64,000 nucleotides of DNA. Source: Caldilinea sp. CFX5 (GTDB taxonomy: Bacteria; Chloroflexota; Anaerolineae; Caldilineales; Caldilineaceae). Below are positions 1 through 7,571 of this stretch, piece after piece. A program made the position numbers and the translations under genes. The first letter of the stretch is position 1; each line of letters begins with the position of its first letter. Location of the stretch: positions 1 to 64,000 of the forward strand of contig QWII01000036.1 in assembly GCA_021405325.1 (NCBI GenBank), given 5' to 3'. The notes under the pieces are model-generated. The model was not told the origin of the DNA and ran no database searches. It saw nothing but the letters and a program-made list of their open reading frames with translations.

Positions 1-147
1 AAGGACTTTTGTCCGACTTGGCTTCAACGCACTTCCACAACTGACGGACAAAGACGGAGCAAACCGACGATTTATCTTGCCGTAGTTCCATGTACTATGT
101 GAATCGCACCATTTGCTGACGTGCGTCTAGGGTTGAAGGAAGATATT
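1..147. other. left-edge spacer, no gene recognised
   Basis: No coding region, RNA gene or clear promoter was recognised before the subtilase start. The only useful signal is the ribosome binding site GAAGGAAG just upstream of position 148. Confidence 0.5.
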
Positions 148-1551
148 ATGCCTGTTCTCGCTAAGAAAATCAATTTGTTGTTCTTGGTTCTCATTCAGAT
201 CTTTGCACTTAGTGGTTGGCATCTTCAACATAGCCCTGTGGCGGCGGCGGCGCCGGCTGATACGAGCGCCTTGATCGAGCAAATGGTGCTGGTCCACTTT
301 GCGCCCACTGCCACCGATAGCGACCGGGCGGCGACCATTGGCGCCATGCAGGGGGAACTGGTTGAGTGGCTGCCGCAGATCCAGGTCGCGAAAGTCCGCC
401 TGGTTGCCAACAATGAAACCGAACAAACTCTGCTAAAAGGGAATGCGGCGGATGTCGCCCAACGCCGTTTACAAACAACCGGGCGTAGTCTGGCGGCAAC
501 GGCCTATGTGGAGAATGATGTTGTCGTCGAAGGCGCCTATTTGCCCAGTGATCCCGATGTCGCCAACCCGTCCCGCACCTACCCATTAACCGTAACCCAC
601 ACGATTGAAGGTTGGGATTACACCCGTGGCGACAGTTCGATCATCATCGCCGTCCTCGATTCCGGCATCAACTTGAGCCACCCTGAATTCAGTGGGCGCC
701 TCCTGCCGGGCTATGACTTTATCAACAACGATGCTGACCCTACCGATGATCATGGTCATGGTTCGCATACGGCGGGCATCATTGGCGCCGGCATCGACAA
801 TGGCGTGGGGATGGTCGGTGTTTGCCCCCAGTGTACGCTGCTCCCCGTGAAGGTCCTCAATTTCAACAATGCCGGCACCTGGTCGAGCGTGGCGCAGGGC
901 ATCATCTTTGCCACCGATCAGGGAGCACGCGTCATCAACTTAAGCCTGGGCGCCAGTGTCTCGTCCAAGACGTTGGAAGCGGCGGTCAGCTACGCGGTTG
1001 AGCGCAATGTCCTGATCGTCGCCGCGGCCGGTAACATGGGAACGGATCGCAAATTTTACCCGGCGGCGCTGGATAATGTGCTGGCCGTCAGCGCGACCGA
1101 CGCGAATGACCAACGCTGGGCATTGAGCAATATGGGCGATCATATCGATCTGGCCGCCCCTGGTCATGCCGTCTATAGCACCTATTATGATCTGCAAAAT
1201 TATTATAGCGGCTACAACTATATGAGCGGCACCAGCATGGCCGCCCCCCACGTTGCTGGTTTGGCCGGTTTACTGTTAAGCCAAAAACCAACCCGCACTC
1301 CCACCGATCTCTATAACATCATGACCAAAACGGCTGACCGGTCAACGTCCGCCACGCGTGACGCCTACTTCGGCTATGGCCGGATCAACGTGGTGCGTGC
1401 ATTAGCTTATGAGGCGCCGGCGCCGCCAACGGCCGTGGCCGGTGGTGAACAAACCCCGCCTGCTGAACAACCGGCGGCTAATGATGAAACCAACGCCGGC
1501 AATGGGCCAATCGCCCATGCACTCTATCTCCCTCTGCTCTTCCGCCCTTAG
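148..1551 (+). CDS. secreted subtilisin-like serine protease (S8 family)
   Basis: A secreted endopeptidase of 467 residues. I start at the ATG at 148 because GAAGGAAG lies just upstream and the protein then opens with a lysine-rich hydrophobic signal peptide (about residues 1-35). An upstream in-frame GTG at 121 is less likely. Residues 40-140 look like an I9-type propeptide. The catalytic triad is visible: Asp171 (AVLDSGIN), His204 (HGHGSH) and Ser363 (SGTSMAAPHVAG), with the oxyanion Asn296 (AAGN). A Pro/Ala-rich linker precedes the last residues ALYLPLLFRP. This Tyr-Leu-Pro tail recurs in two other secreted proteins of the window and may be a sorting or anchoring tail. The gene stands alone. 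The substrate cannot be read from sequence. Confidence 0.95.
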   Translation: MPVLAKKINLLFLVLIQIFALSGWHLQHSPVAAAAPADTSALIEQMVLVHFAPTATDSDRAATIGAMQGELVEWLPQIQVAKVRLVANNETEQTLLKGNAADVAQRRLQTTGRSLAATAYVENDVVVEGAYLPSDPDVANPSRTYPLTVTHTIEGWDYTRGDSSIIIAVLDSGINLSHPEFSGRLLPGYDFINNDADPTDDHGHGSHTAGIIGAGIDNGVGMVGVCPQCTLLPVKVLNFNNAGTWSSVAQGIIFATDQGARVINLSLGASVSSKTLEAAVSYAVERNVLIVAAAGNMGTDRKFYPAALDNVLAVSATDANDQRWALSNMGDHIDLAAPGHAVYSTYYDLQNYYSGYNYMSGTSMAAPHVAGLAGLLLSQKPTRTPTDLYNIMTKTADRSTSATRDAYFGYGRINVVRALAYEAPAPPTAVAGGEQTPPAEQPAANDETNAGNGPIAHALYLPLLFRP

Positions 1552-1588
1552 ACGCTTCCAAAAAAGTACAATGGCAACAAAATGGCTT

Positions 1589-1617
1589 CGCAGGTCTGCC
1601 AAGGGGGTAGACCTGCG
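1589..1617. repeat. hairpin after the subtilase gene
   Basis: Perfect 9-bp arms CGCAGGTCT / AGACCTGCG separated by 11 bases, 38 bp after the stop codon. There is no U-tract, so it is not a canonical terminator. It is a small member of the intergenic palindromes found through the window. Confidence 0.6.
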
Positions 1618-1763
1618 TGCGTTGCACCGTACGCGGACGATGCCAACTCATCCTAAAGCTGAAATATACCCGTCAGCAATCCTAACTTGCCTGAGGTAGA
1701 ATCTACCACTATAATACGTTGGAATCTTTTTCACTCTCATGCTGTCAGTGACCGTAAACCCCA

Positions 1764-2660
1764 ATGACCCAACAAATTTATTGGCACGCACCGCTATGGG
1801 AAGTTTTACTGGTTGTTAGTAGTGGCCTCATCATGATCGGTTGGTCATTGATACGGGCTTGGCGTCGTCCCGATGTTGCCGATGCGCTTGCCGGCGTTCA
1901 TCCGGCCCTGAACGAACAGCCGCTCTTCTTTTTTAGCCCAACCAGGGGCATTCAACCGTTAAATCGGGCCGGCAGCCAGTTAGCATTGCGTCTGACGCAA
2001 AAAGACGAACATTTGCAAGCCGCGATTTTAACCGACATCGCCTTTGAAGCCATGGTGGAAGGACGGCAAGCAGTGAAAAAAGCGTGGCCGGAGGCCGATC
2101 AGACATTGTTGGCGATCCCATTCAAGACAACCGCCGACAAAGTGACTGAGCTTCTGCTCATTGTTTTCACTGAAATTACGCCACCGCAACACGACCGATC
2201 CTTCGATTTGGCGGAAAAAGTTCTCCTGCCGCTACCACCGCCCCCTACTACATCAACGCTCATTGGGGAAGAAGAGCGTTGGCTTATCCTGGGGAAAGAG
2301 GTAAAAGTACACCCACAGCAACCATTGGTTCGGGTGCAACGCAGTACATCAACGGTTGATCCAGCGCCTAGCTGGCAAGAGGAGCGGCTGACTTATTTAG
2401 AAGAAGCTTTGTTGCGTCATCTCTGGAGCTACGCCAACATAGTGCAAAGGGCCGAACTGCTCTTTGCCACCATTTGGCCGGATGATCCTGTCGATCGCGT
2501 GGGCTTGCGGCCGGAACAGAAAGATCGGCTCCGCCGGTTGGTTTATCAATTGCGCCAGCGCATTGAACCTGATCCGCGTACGCCACGCTATTTACAAACG
2601 GCACATGGCGTCGGTTATACGTTATATCGAGAAAATCTAGACGATCAGGGGAAAAGATGA
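1764..2660 (+). CDS. membrane-anchored winged-helix transcriptional regulator
   Basis: A 298-residue protein with one hydrophobic segment near the N-terminus (about residues 12-30), a middle region of unknown fold (40-160) and a C-terminal OmpR/PhoB-type winged helix (about 208-290). The wing hairpin YLQTAHGVGYTLYR and the preceding basic recognition helix are clear. There is no receiver domain, so it is ToxR/CadC-like in plan, but with the anchor at the N-terminus and the DNA-binding part at the far end. Its last codons overlap the start of the next gene, a solute-binding protein, by 4 bp (ATGA), so the two are translationally coupled. A role in regulating genes in response to the ligand of that protein is inference. 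No good ribosome binding site is visible at the ATG. Confidence 0.8.
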   Translation: MTQQIYWHAPLWEVLLVVSSGLIMIGWSLIRAWRRPDVADALAGVHPALNEQPLFFFSPTRGIQPLNRAGSQLALRLTQKDEHLQAAILTDIAFEAMVEGRQAVKKAWPEADQTLLAIPFKTTADKVTELLLIVFTEITPPQHDRSFDLAEKVLLPLPPPPTTSTLIGEEERWLILGKEVKVHPQQPLVRVQRSTSTVDPAPSWQEERLTYLEEALLRHLWSYANIVQRAELLFATIWPDDPVDRVGLRPEQKDRLRRLVYQLRQRIEPDPRTPRYLQTAHGVGYTLYRENLDDQGKR

Positions 2661-4195
2661 GTAGCCAATGGTTTCGTCATTCAAATCAATGGCTGGCTCT
2701 GGCGTTATTGGTATGGCTACTTTTGATCAGCAGTTGGTTATTTGTTCGCAGTGATGGCGTTGGCGGTCGTCCCTTAAACATAGTCTGGAGCTATGATCCT
2801 GCTCTATTTGATCCACATCAAACCACTGACCCGGTTGCTTATTCGATCTTTCGCCACGTTTGTGAACCACTCTTTTATGAAGATTTTGATGGCGCTGTCC
2901 GTGGCTTAGTAGCGGAAGATAATTTCAAGTATACCGATGATGGTCGCCGCTTATTGGTCTACCTACGTCCTGGCATTACTTTTCACGATGGTACACCGCT
3001 CACTGCTGCTGCCGTCCAAATGAGTTTTCAACGCTTACTGCATTTGGGCAATTCACCATTAATCAGCAACCTGAAAGAGGTGAAGTTCATCGCTCACAAT
3101 GAGCGGTTGATCGAATTTGCTTTGCCATTCCCTGACTATGATTTTGTTCGTTTAGTGTTAAGTAATCCTTATGCTGTGATTATTTCACCCAATACCGACG
3201 TACGAAAAGAGCCAGGATTTGTTGCTTGTACCGGCCCCTATCGCTTTGCACCAGAATTATATCAGCCAGAGCAATCATTAGCGTTAGTGCGCTATGGCGC
3301 TTATCAATGGCCGCCCGCTTACTTTGCCAATCGTAGGTATGCTTATATTCCAAAAGTACAATTCTTATTTCAAACAGAAGCGGAAAAACGAGTAGATGCT
3401 TTACTTCGTGGCGATGTTTGTGTATTAAGTCTTGACCGTGATCAGCTTGATCGTGTCTCAACAGAACCACACCTTCAGCTATACAAAGCAAGTGGCGGTG
3501 TAACCTATTTGGGTTTTAACTTTTTACAACCGCGTTGGCAGGATGTGCGCCTACGACAAGCCGTTGCGATGGCAATCAACAAAGTAGCATTAGCAGCTAT
3601 GGGGCCATTTGATGTGGCGGATACACCGTTAAATCAGGCAATGACAGGGTATGATAGCGACGCCGCCACCTATGCCCACCCCCATGATCCTCAGCAGAGC
3701 CGTCAACAATTACAAGCTGTTCACTTTGATCCTTCGGCTGAAATTATCCTGCTGCTGCCACAGAGCAATACCTATCGCCGATTAGCGGAAGCCATTGTCC
3801 AAGATTTGGCGGCAGTCGGCATCAACAATGTCAGGTTACGCGAGGCGTCACGCGCAGAGATCGCCAGCCAACGCCAACAATTTGATCTATTACTTTTTGA
3901 CTATGCTTGGGGCGATTACACTGCCCTTGCGATTTTTCTCGGCCCCGGTCCACGGAACCTTTTGAGCTATCCGAATGGCGACGTTGCTGAATTGATCCAA
4001 CAAGCGCGGATGGCGGCCACCGATGAACAGCGTCAATCACACTTGTTGGCGGCGCAACGAATCGTTTTAGCAAATGCAATTTGGCAGCCACTGGTAATCC
4101 GGCAGCTTACGTTTGCTGTAGATAGCCGCTGCGTACAGGACGAACGCCAGTCTCCCTTTGGTGAACTCCTCTTTCATGATGCATGGACTCAGTAA
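2657..4195 (+). CDS. membrane-anchored family 5 extracellular solute-binding protein
   Basis: A 512-residue protein of the SBP_bac_5 family (peptide, nickel or oligosaccharide ABC importers). Residues 12-32 are a hydrophobic anchor with neither a lipobox nor a clear signal peptidase site. Family landmarks include the domain I region after LNIVWSYDPALFDPHQ and the YTDDGRRLLVYLRPGITFHDGTPL block, followed later by VRLRQAVAMAINK. No permease or ATPase gene is adjacent. It overlaps the upstream regulator gene by 4 bp, an arrangement resembling SgrR, where a winged helix and an SBP_bac_5 domain are fused. A ligand-sensing role is therefore as plausible as transport, but this is inference. Codon use is more AT-rich than in most of the window. 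Confidence 0.85.
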   Translation: MSSQWFRHSNQWLALALLVWLLLISSWLFVRSDGVGGRPLNIVWSYDPALFDPHQTTDPVAYSIFRHVCEPLFYEDFDGAVRGLVAEDNFKYTDDGRRLLVYLRPGITFHDGTPLTAAAVQMSFQRLLHLGNSPLISNLKEVKFIAHNERLIEFALPFPDYDFVRLVLSNPYAVIISPNTDVRKEPGFVACTGPYRFAPELYQPEQSLALVRYGAYQWPPAYFANRRYAYIPKVQFLFQTEAEKRVDALLRGDVCVLSLDRDQLDRVSTEPHLQLYKASGGVTYLGFNFLQPRWQDVRLRQAVAMAINKVALAAMGPFDVADTPLNQAMTGYDSDAATYAHPHDPQQSRQQLQAVHFDPSAEIILLLPQSNTYRRLAEAIVQDLAAVGINNVRLREASRAEIASQRQQFDLLLFDYAWGDYTALAIFLGPGPRNLLSYPNGDVAELIQQARMAATDEQRQSHLLAAQRIVLANAIWQPLVIRQLTFAVDSRCVQDERQSPFGELLFHDAWTQ

Positions 4196-4480
4196 CATGC
4201 TCATGGTTTTTATTTTATGATTTTCTTCTCCCAAAATGGGAATATCTCTATCATAAAACATCATAAAAACCTCAAAGAAAACCTCTGAAGTTAACCAGTA
4301 ACCTTCTGCCTCACTACTACCAAGCAATTTTATCATGAATCATGAGTTGGGTACATGAATCATAAACTATTATACAGTCTCATGTAACTCACACAAGATT
4401 TGTGATAAGGTTGGACACGAGGCACTAACTATACTGCTTCTCAATTTTCATAGCAGGGATTGAGCAAACAAGGAGTTCCT
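4196..4480. other. AT-rich intergenic spacer
   Basis: This 285-bp AT-rich spacer holds an imperfect inverted repeat around 4215-4265 (TTTTATGAT near its left end, ATCATAAAA near its right). No coding potential was recognised. It marks the start of a locally AT-rich block extending to about 6.9 kb. Confidence 0.4.
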
Positions 4481-5437
4481 ATGACAAACAGAAGAAAGGG
4501 ATTGTACCTTCTTAGCATTATGCTAATTTTGGGTGCAGTAGCTGCGATCATGTCGATTTCCAACATGCAAACAGTAACGGCGCAGTCTGAGTCTTTATAT
4601 GACAAGCTCCAAAAACTTGCTAAGGGTGGCGACCAATACGCAACAGCGTATCTTGAACGGTTGCACGCTTATTTGCATGATAAGCGGCAACCTACATCTC
4701 CTATTGAGGAAGATGTAGGATTTAAAGACCGGATGAACGGCACAACGATTGTCGTAAAGGGCCGCAAGCCTTATTATCTTAAGTTATATAATGAACCAGA
4801 GTTACCCGATCTGGCTGCACTTGAAACCTATGCCGCAGCAAGGAATCAAACGCTTCAACAGCTAGTTGACGCCGATCCCAATCGGGTGCTTAAACTATCA
4901 ATCTCATTCAATAGGTACACAGACTTAGATATGCTTTGGAAATTTAAGGAAACTTATGGGATTGATATTGATGAAATGACGATTCACCTTTTTGTTGATA
5001 ATCAGTGGCACAGTGTGATGTTTGTTGGCGATCCGCGCGAACCCGATGATCAGTCTTACATTAATTTTGACACCTCTTTAGCTGATTTTACAACTCAACT
5101 ACATACACTAATCAGCCGTCCTGGCAATCCTGCTGAGGGGATGCCCAATGACTTACCTGAGCCGGCAAAAGTTGTCTTTAAAGCTGAGTGGATGCAGGCA
5201 AAAATTCAGGCTGGCACAGCTTTAGAATTTAGCCGCATGGATGCTGTCCTCCTTGTTGATCCTGTTTCTGATTTCTTCGACAAATATTTTGATCAAGCAA
5301 TGGATGTCGTTATCGTAGATCTTCCCAATTTACATGCAAAGCGGGAAGTGTTACAAGCACTTCATCAATCAAACAGTAGTTCCACAACTGAGCATCTTCA
5401 GAAGAAATTCTATCTTCCGTTAGCACTGTTCAAGTAG
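4481..5437 (+). CDS. secreted protein of unknown function with C-terminal YLPL tail
   Basis: I do not recognise the family. The protein is 318 residues. I start at the ATG at 4481, preceded by AAGGAG at good spacing, rather than the in-frame TTG at 4460. The N-terminus (MTNRRKGLYLLSIM then a hydrophobic run ending near TVTAQSE) is a clear Sec signal peptide. The mature part is acidic and soluble-looking. The last residues, KKFYLPLALFK, match the Tyr-Leu-Pro tail on the window's subtilase and DUF1501 protein. A small hairpin follows the stop. The gene lies among small secreted or membrane proteins, and nothing in sequence points to catalysis. Confidence 0.75.
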   Translation: MTNRRKGLYLLSIMLILGAVAAIMSISNMQTVTAQSESLYDKLQKLAKGGDQYATAYLERLHAYLHDKRQPTSPIEEDVGFKDRMNGTTIVVKGRKPYYLKLYNEPELPDLAALETYAAARNQTLQQLVDADPNRVLKLSISFNRYTDLDMLWKFKETYGIDIDEMTIHLFVDNQWHSVMFVGDPREPDDQSYINFDTSLADFTTQLHTLISRPGNPAEGMPNDLPEPAKVVFKAEWMQAKIQAGTALEFSRMDAVLLVDPVSDFFDKYFDQAMDVVIVDLPNLHAKREVLQALHQSNSSSTTEHLQKKFYLPLALFK

Positions 5438-5458
5438 TTTCAAACACCTTTTCCATAG

Positions 5459-5501
5459 CGTGGTCAGCAGTGCGTTGCGCCACACCCCAATGCTGACCAC
5501 G
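5459..5501. repeat. intergenic hairpin
   Basis: Perfect 11-bp arms (5459-5469 CGTGGTCAGCA and 5491-5501) lie between two same-strand genes, without a U-tract. It could attenuate transcription or stabilise the upstream transcript's end. Confidence 0.55.
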
Positions 5502-5527
5502 TAATGAAATTCTAAGGAGAATCATTC

Positions 5528-6172
5528 ATGAAAATGTCAATTAACCCTTACTATCGATCATGGATCGGGGAATTTACAGTCGGGTTCCTGATTAGCCTGC
5601 TACTGATTACGCCTGTTGTTTTTGCCCATGACTTCCATAATGATGGTGATGATGGGAGCGATAATCCTGATGGAGTAAATAGATGGTACGCGCCGAATAG
5701 TACAACTCATTTTGGCGAGTGGCGGGATAATAACGCGTGCGGGTACGAGGACTATGTTTATGATGCTATGCTGCTATGGACTGCCAATATCCAACAGCAA
5801 TGGGCAAGTGTGCCGACTAAAAATTACGTACACGAATGGCAAACTGATTACGTTGCTTACGAGGCTGACAGCTACTATTGGACCTCACTTCCTACACCCG
5901 ATCATAACGAAGATAGTATTTGGGGAGAAGAAATCCTGGATGGCTACGAAGAAAGGGAACTCGGATGGGATACACCATCTGTACAAATTCCAGGAAATTA
6001 TATGAAGTATATTTGGACAAAATATTACCCCATGTTTGCACCGTGTCCTCCTGATCCTTATACTACATATATTTACATGGAATCAGAACTCACTGTTCCT
6101 AGTGCCATTGGCAATTGGTGGCCCGAAAGTTGGGATGTGCTTGGCACAATTAACACGCACGGCGTGAATTAG
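5528..6172 (+). CDS. secreted hypothetical protein
   Basis: Family not recognised. The protein has 214 residues. The ATG at 5528 is preceded by AAGGAGA. A Sec signal peptide (hydrophobic stretch near residues 15-33, ending VVFAHD) leads to a mature part rich in Tyr, Trp and Asp (for example DFHNDGDDGSDNPDG and many Trp-Tyr-Tyr clusters). The acidic run just after the signal peptide could bind a divalent cation, which is inference. It is followed by a strong terminator at 6176-6237, so it closes a transcript that may begin with the gene at 4481. Confidence 0.7.
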   Translation: MKMSINPYYRSWIGEFTVGFLISLLLITPVVFAHDFHNDGDDGSDNPDGVNRWYAPNSTTHFGEWRDNNACGYEDYVYDAMLLWTANIQQQWASVPTKNYVHEWQTDYVAYEADSYYWTSLPTPDHNEDSIWGEEILDGYEERELGWDTPSVQIPGNYMKYIWTKYYPMFAPCPPDPYTTYIYMESELTVPSAIGNWWPESWDVLGTINTHGVN

Positions 6173-6175
6173 AGA

Positions 6176-6237
6176 AATAATAAAGGTAACCACGGCTCTA
6201 TGTAAAAGTAATCCAGCGGTTACCTTTATTATTTTTT
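6176..6237 (+). terminator. strong intrinsic terminator
   Basis: A perfect 16-bp stem has arms 6176-6191 and 6218-6233, with AATAATAAAGGTAACC on the left, followed by a run of T. It starts 4 bp after the stop codon of the secreted protein gene. The A-rich 5' arm gives it some bidirectional character. Confidence 0.85.
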
Positions 6238-6262
6238 CTACGGGGAGAGGTATCAATCAGTA

Positions 6263-6664
6263 ATGAAATCAATTTTAATTAAATGGATGTTTACCGGGCT
6301 GCTTCTTTTAGGAATTTGTATGGTACTTGGCTATATTACTGTCTTTACTTATTCACGTGTACAGGTAGGTTATCTCATAGGTAGAGGAGGACCAAGTGTC
6401 ACTGACTTTGCTTTACCATATTTATTTGTGATTAATCGTGGAAGTATATTAGGTATTCTCTTTGCTCTTTTTATACTTGCTTATGGGCTAATACAACCTG
6501 ATTTATCTACTGTACAATCTTTTAACAGACAAAGCCGATTTATAAGATTAACACTTCTTTTTGGCCCCCTACTCGTTGCTGTTGTTAGTGCCTTAATCTT
6601 GAGCTTTTATTTAGAACAAGTTGAAAATATTTTCAGCCGCTTTGACCGCTTTTTACAACCTTGA
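6263..6664 (+). CDS. small integral membrane protein, paralogue of the gene at 6901
   Basis: A 133-residue membrane protein with about three hydrophobic segments (residues 8-30, 58-78 and 95-115). GGGGAGAGG lies upstream of the ATG, at a longer than usual distance. Family not recognised. Its C-terminal segment FIRLTLLFGPLLVAVVSA aligns with FIRFTLWWLPLLVAAVSA in the protein encoded at 6901-7290, so the two are paralogues despite very different base composition (this gene is markedly AT-rich). Function unknown. Confidence 0.7.
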   Translation: MKSILIKWMFTGLLLLGICMVLGYITVFTYSRVQVGYLIGRGGPSVTDFALPYLFVINRGSILGILFALFILAYGLIQPDLSTVQSFNRQSRFIRLTLLFGPLLVAVVSALILSFYLEQVENIFSRFDRFLQP

Positions 6665-6900
6665 ACCTACCATTATCGTTATTTTTCTCTCCTTTCTCCA
6701 GTTTCATCGTTATCAAGTTATAGGCAGTGATGTTCAGATCATGTAAGCATAGCTATATGCTTAGGTCGTGATGCACTCAGGTGCATGGCATAGAACAGTC
6801 AGGTGCAGGCAACAACACTACTTTTCTGATATAGTTGGCTTATCTACTTTAGCTTTAGTCTAGTACGAAAAGATGGTAGCTGTGACAAAGGAACTAATCC

Positions 6901-7290
6901 ATGACTACATTGCGCCCAACGTTGGGTGCGGTAATTCTGCTGCTTTGGCTGGGTCTGACGGCGTCATTCACTTCGCTGGTGATTCCAGCGATGGCTTATC
7001 AATCCACCGATTTGGTTGAGCGGCGGTATGGCTGGCCGTTGTGGTTTGTGTCGCAGGATCAAAGCAGGGTCGCCTTTGGCACAGAGGTGTCTTTGCTGGG
7101 GCTGCTGGCTGCCATCGGTGGATATGTCCAGTGGCGCCTTCGTCTCCATGTTGTGGGTGATGCTGACCAAGTTTTTGCTACACACACCGGCTTTATACGC
7201 TTTACACTGTGGTGGCTGCCCCTCCTGGTTGCTGCGGTTAGCGCATTTGCGTTTGCTTTTTACCTACACAAAACCTATGGACAGCCCTAA
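6901..7290 (+). CDS. small integral membrane protein, paralogue of the gene at 6263
   Basis: A 129-residue protein with about three membrane segments (near residues 8-30, 62-80 and 98-120). AAAGGA precedes the ATG. Related to the 6263-6664 product through its C-terminal third and its overall layout, but encoded with the GC-rich codon use typical of the window. The stop is followed 15 bp later by a small putative gene. Function unknown. Confidence 0.7.
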   Translation: MTTLRPTLGAVILLLWLGLTASFTSLVIPAMAYQSTDLVERRYGWPLWFVSQDQSRVAFGTEVSLLGLLAAIGGYVQWRLRLHVVGDADQVFATHTGFIRFTLWWLPLLVAAVSAFAFAFYLHKTYGQP

Positions 7291-7305
7291 AGAAAAGGGG
7301 GTGCC

Positions 7306-7458
7306 ATGAGACTTTGGCACAGTCTGGTGTTAGCCTACATCACCTTGTTGGGCTGCCGTCAGGTGCGCCCCGATGGCACGGTCTTCTATGGCGAAGGCGT
7401 CGAGAAGTTACTTCTCGCCATACAGACCGCAGCCATCGGCAAGTACACAACGGCCTAA
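7306..7458 (+). CDS. possible 50-residue small protein with lipobox-like motif
   Basis: A short reading frame of 50 codons beginning MRLWHSLVLAYITLLGC, with AAAAGGGGG at good spacing before the ATG. The hydrophobic start ending in Leu-Leu-Gly-Cys looks like a lipoprotein signal, leaving about 34 mature residues. It directly follows the membrane protein gene and is followed by a terminator hairpin. Small size makes chance occurrence possible. No homologue is recognised. Confidence 0.4.
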   Translation: MRLWHSLVLAYITLLGCRQVRPDGTVFYGEGVEKLLLAIQTAAIGKYTTA

Positions 7459-7472
7459 ATAAGCCAATGGAT

Positions 7473-7540
7473 AAGAAACCAGGGTTTTCCAGTGGTAGAC
7501 TACCTGCTTTAGCAGCCAAAAACCCTGGTTTCTTTTACGC
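7473..7540. terminator. bidirectional terminator-like hairpin between convergent genes
   Basis: Perfect 16-bp arms (7473-7488 AAGAAACCAGGGTTTT and 7519-7534) enclose 30 bases. T-rich tracts are available in both directions. It lies between the plus-strand small gene and the minus-strand DUF1501 gene, so it probably ends both transcripts. Confidence 0.7.
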
Positions 7541-7571
7541 CGTTCTGTACTAGTTGAGCAAGCGTACCTCA

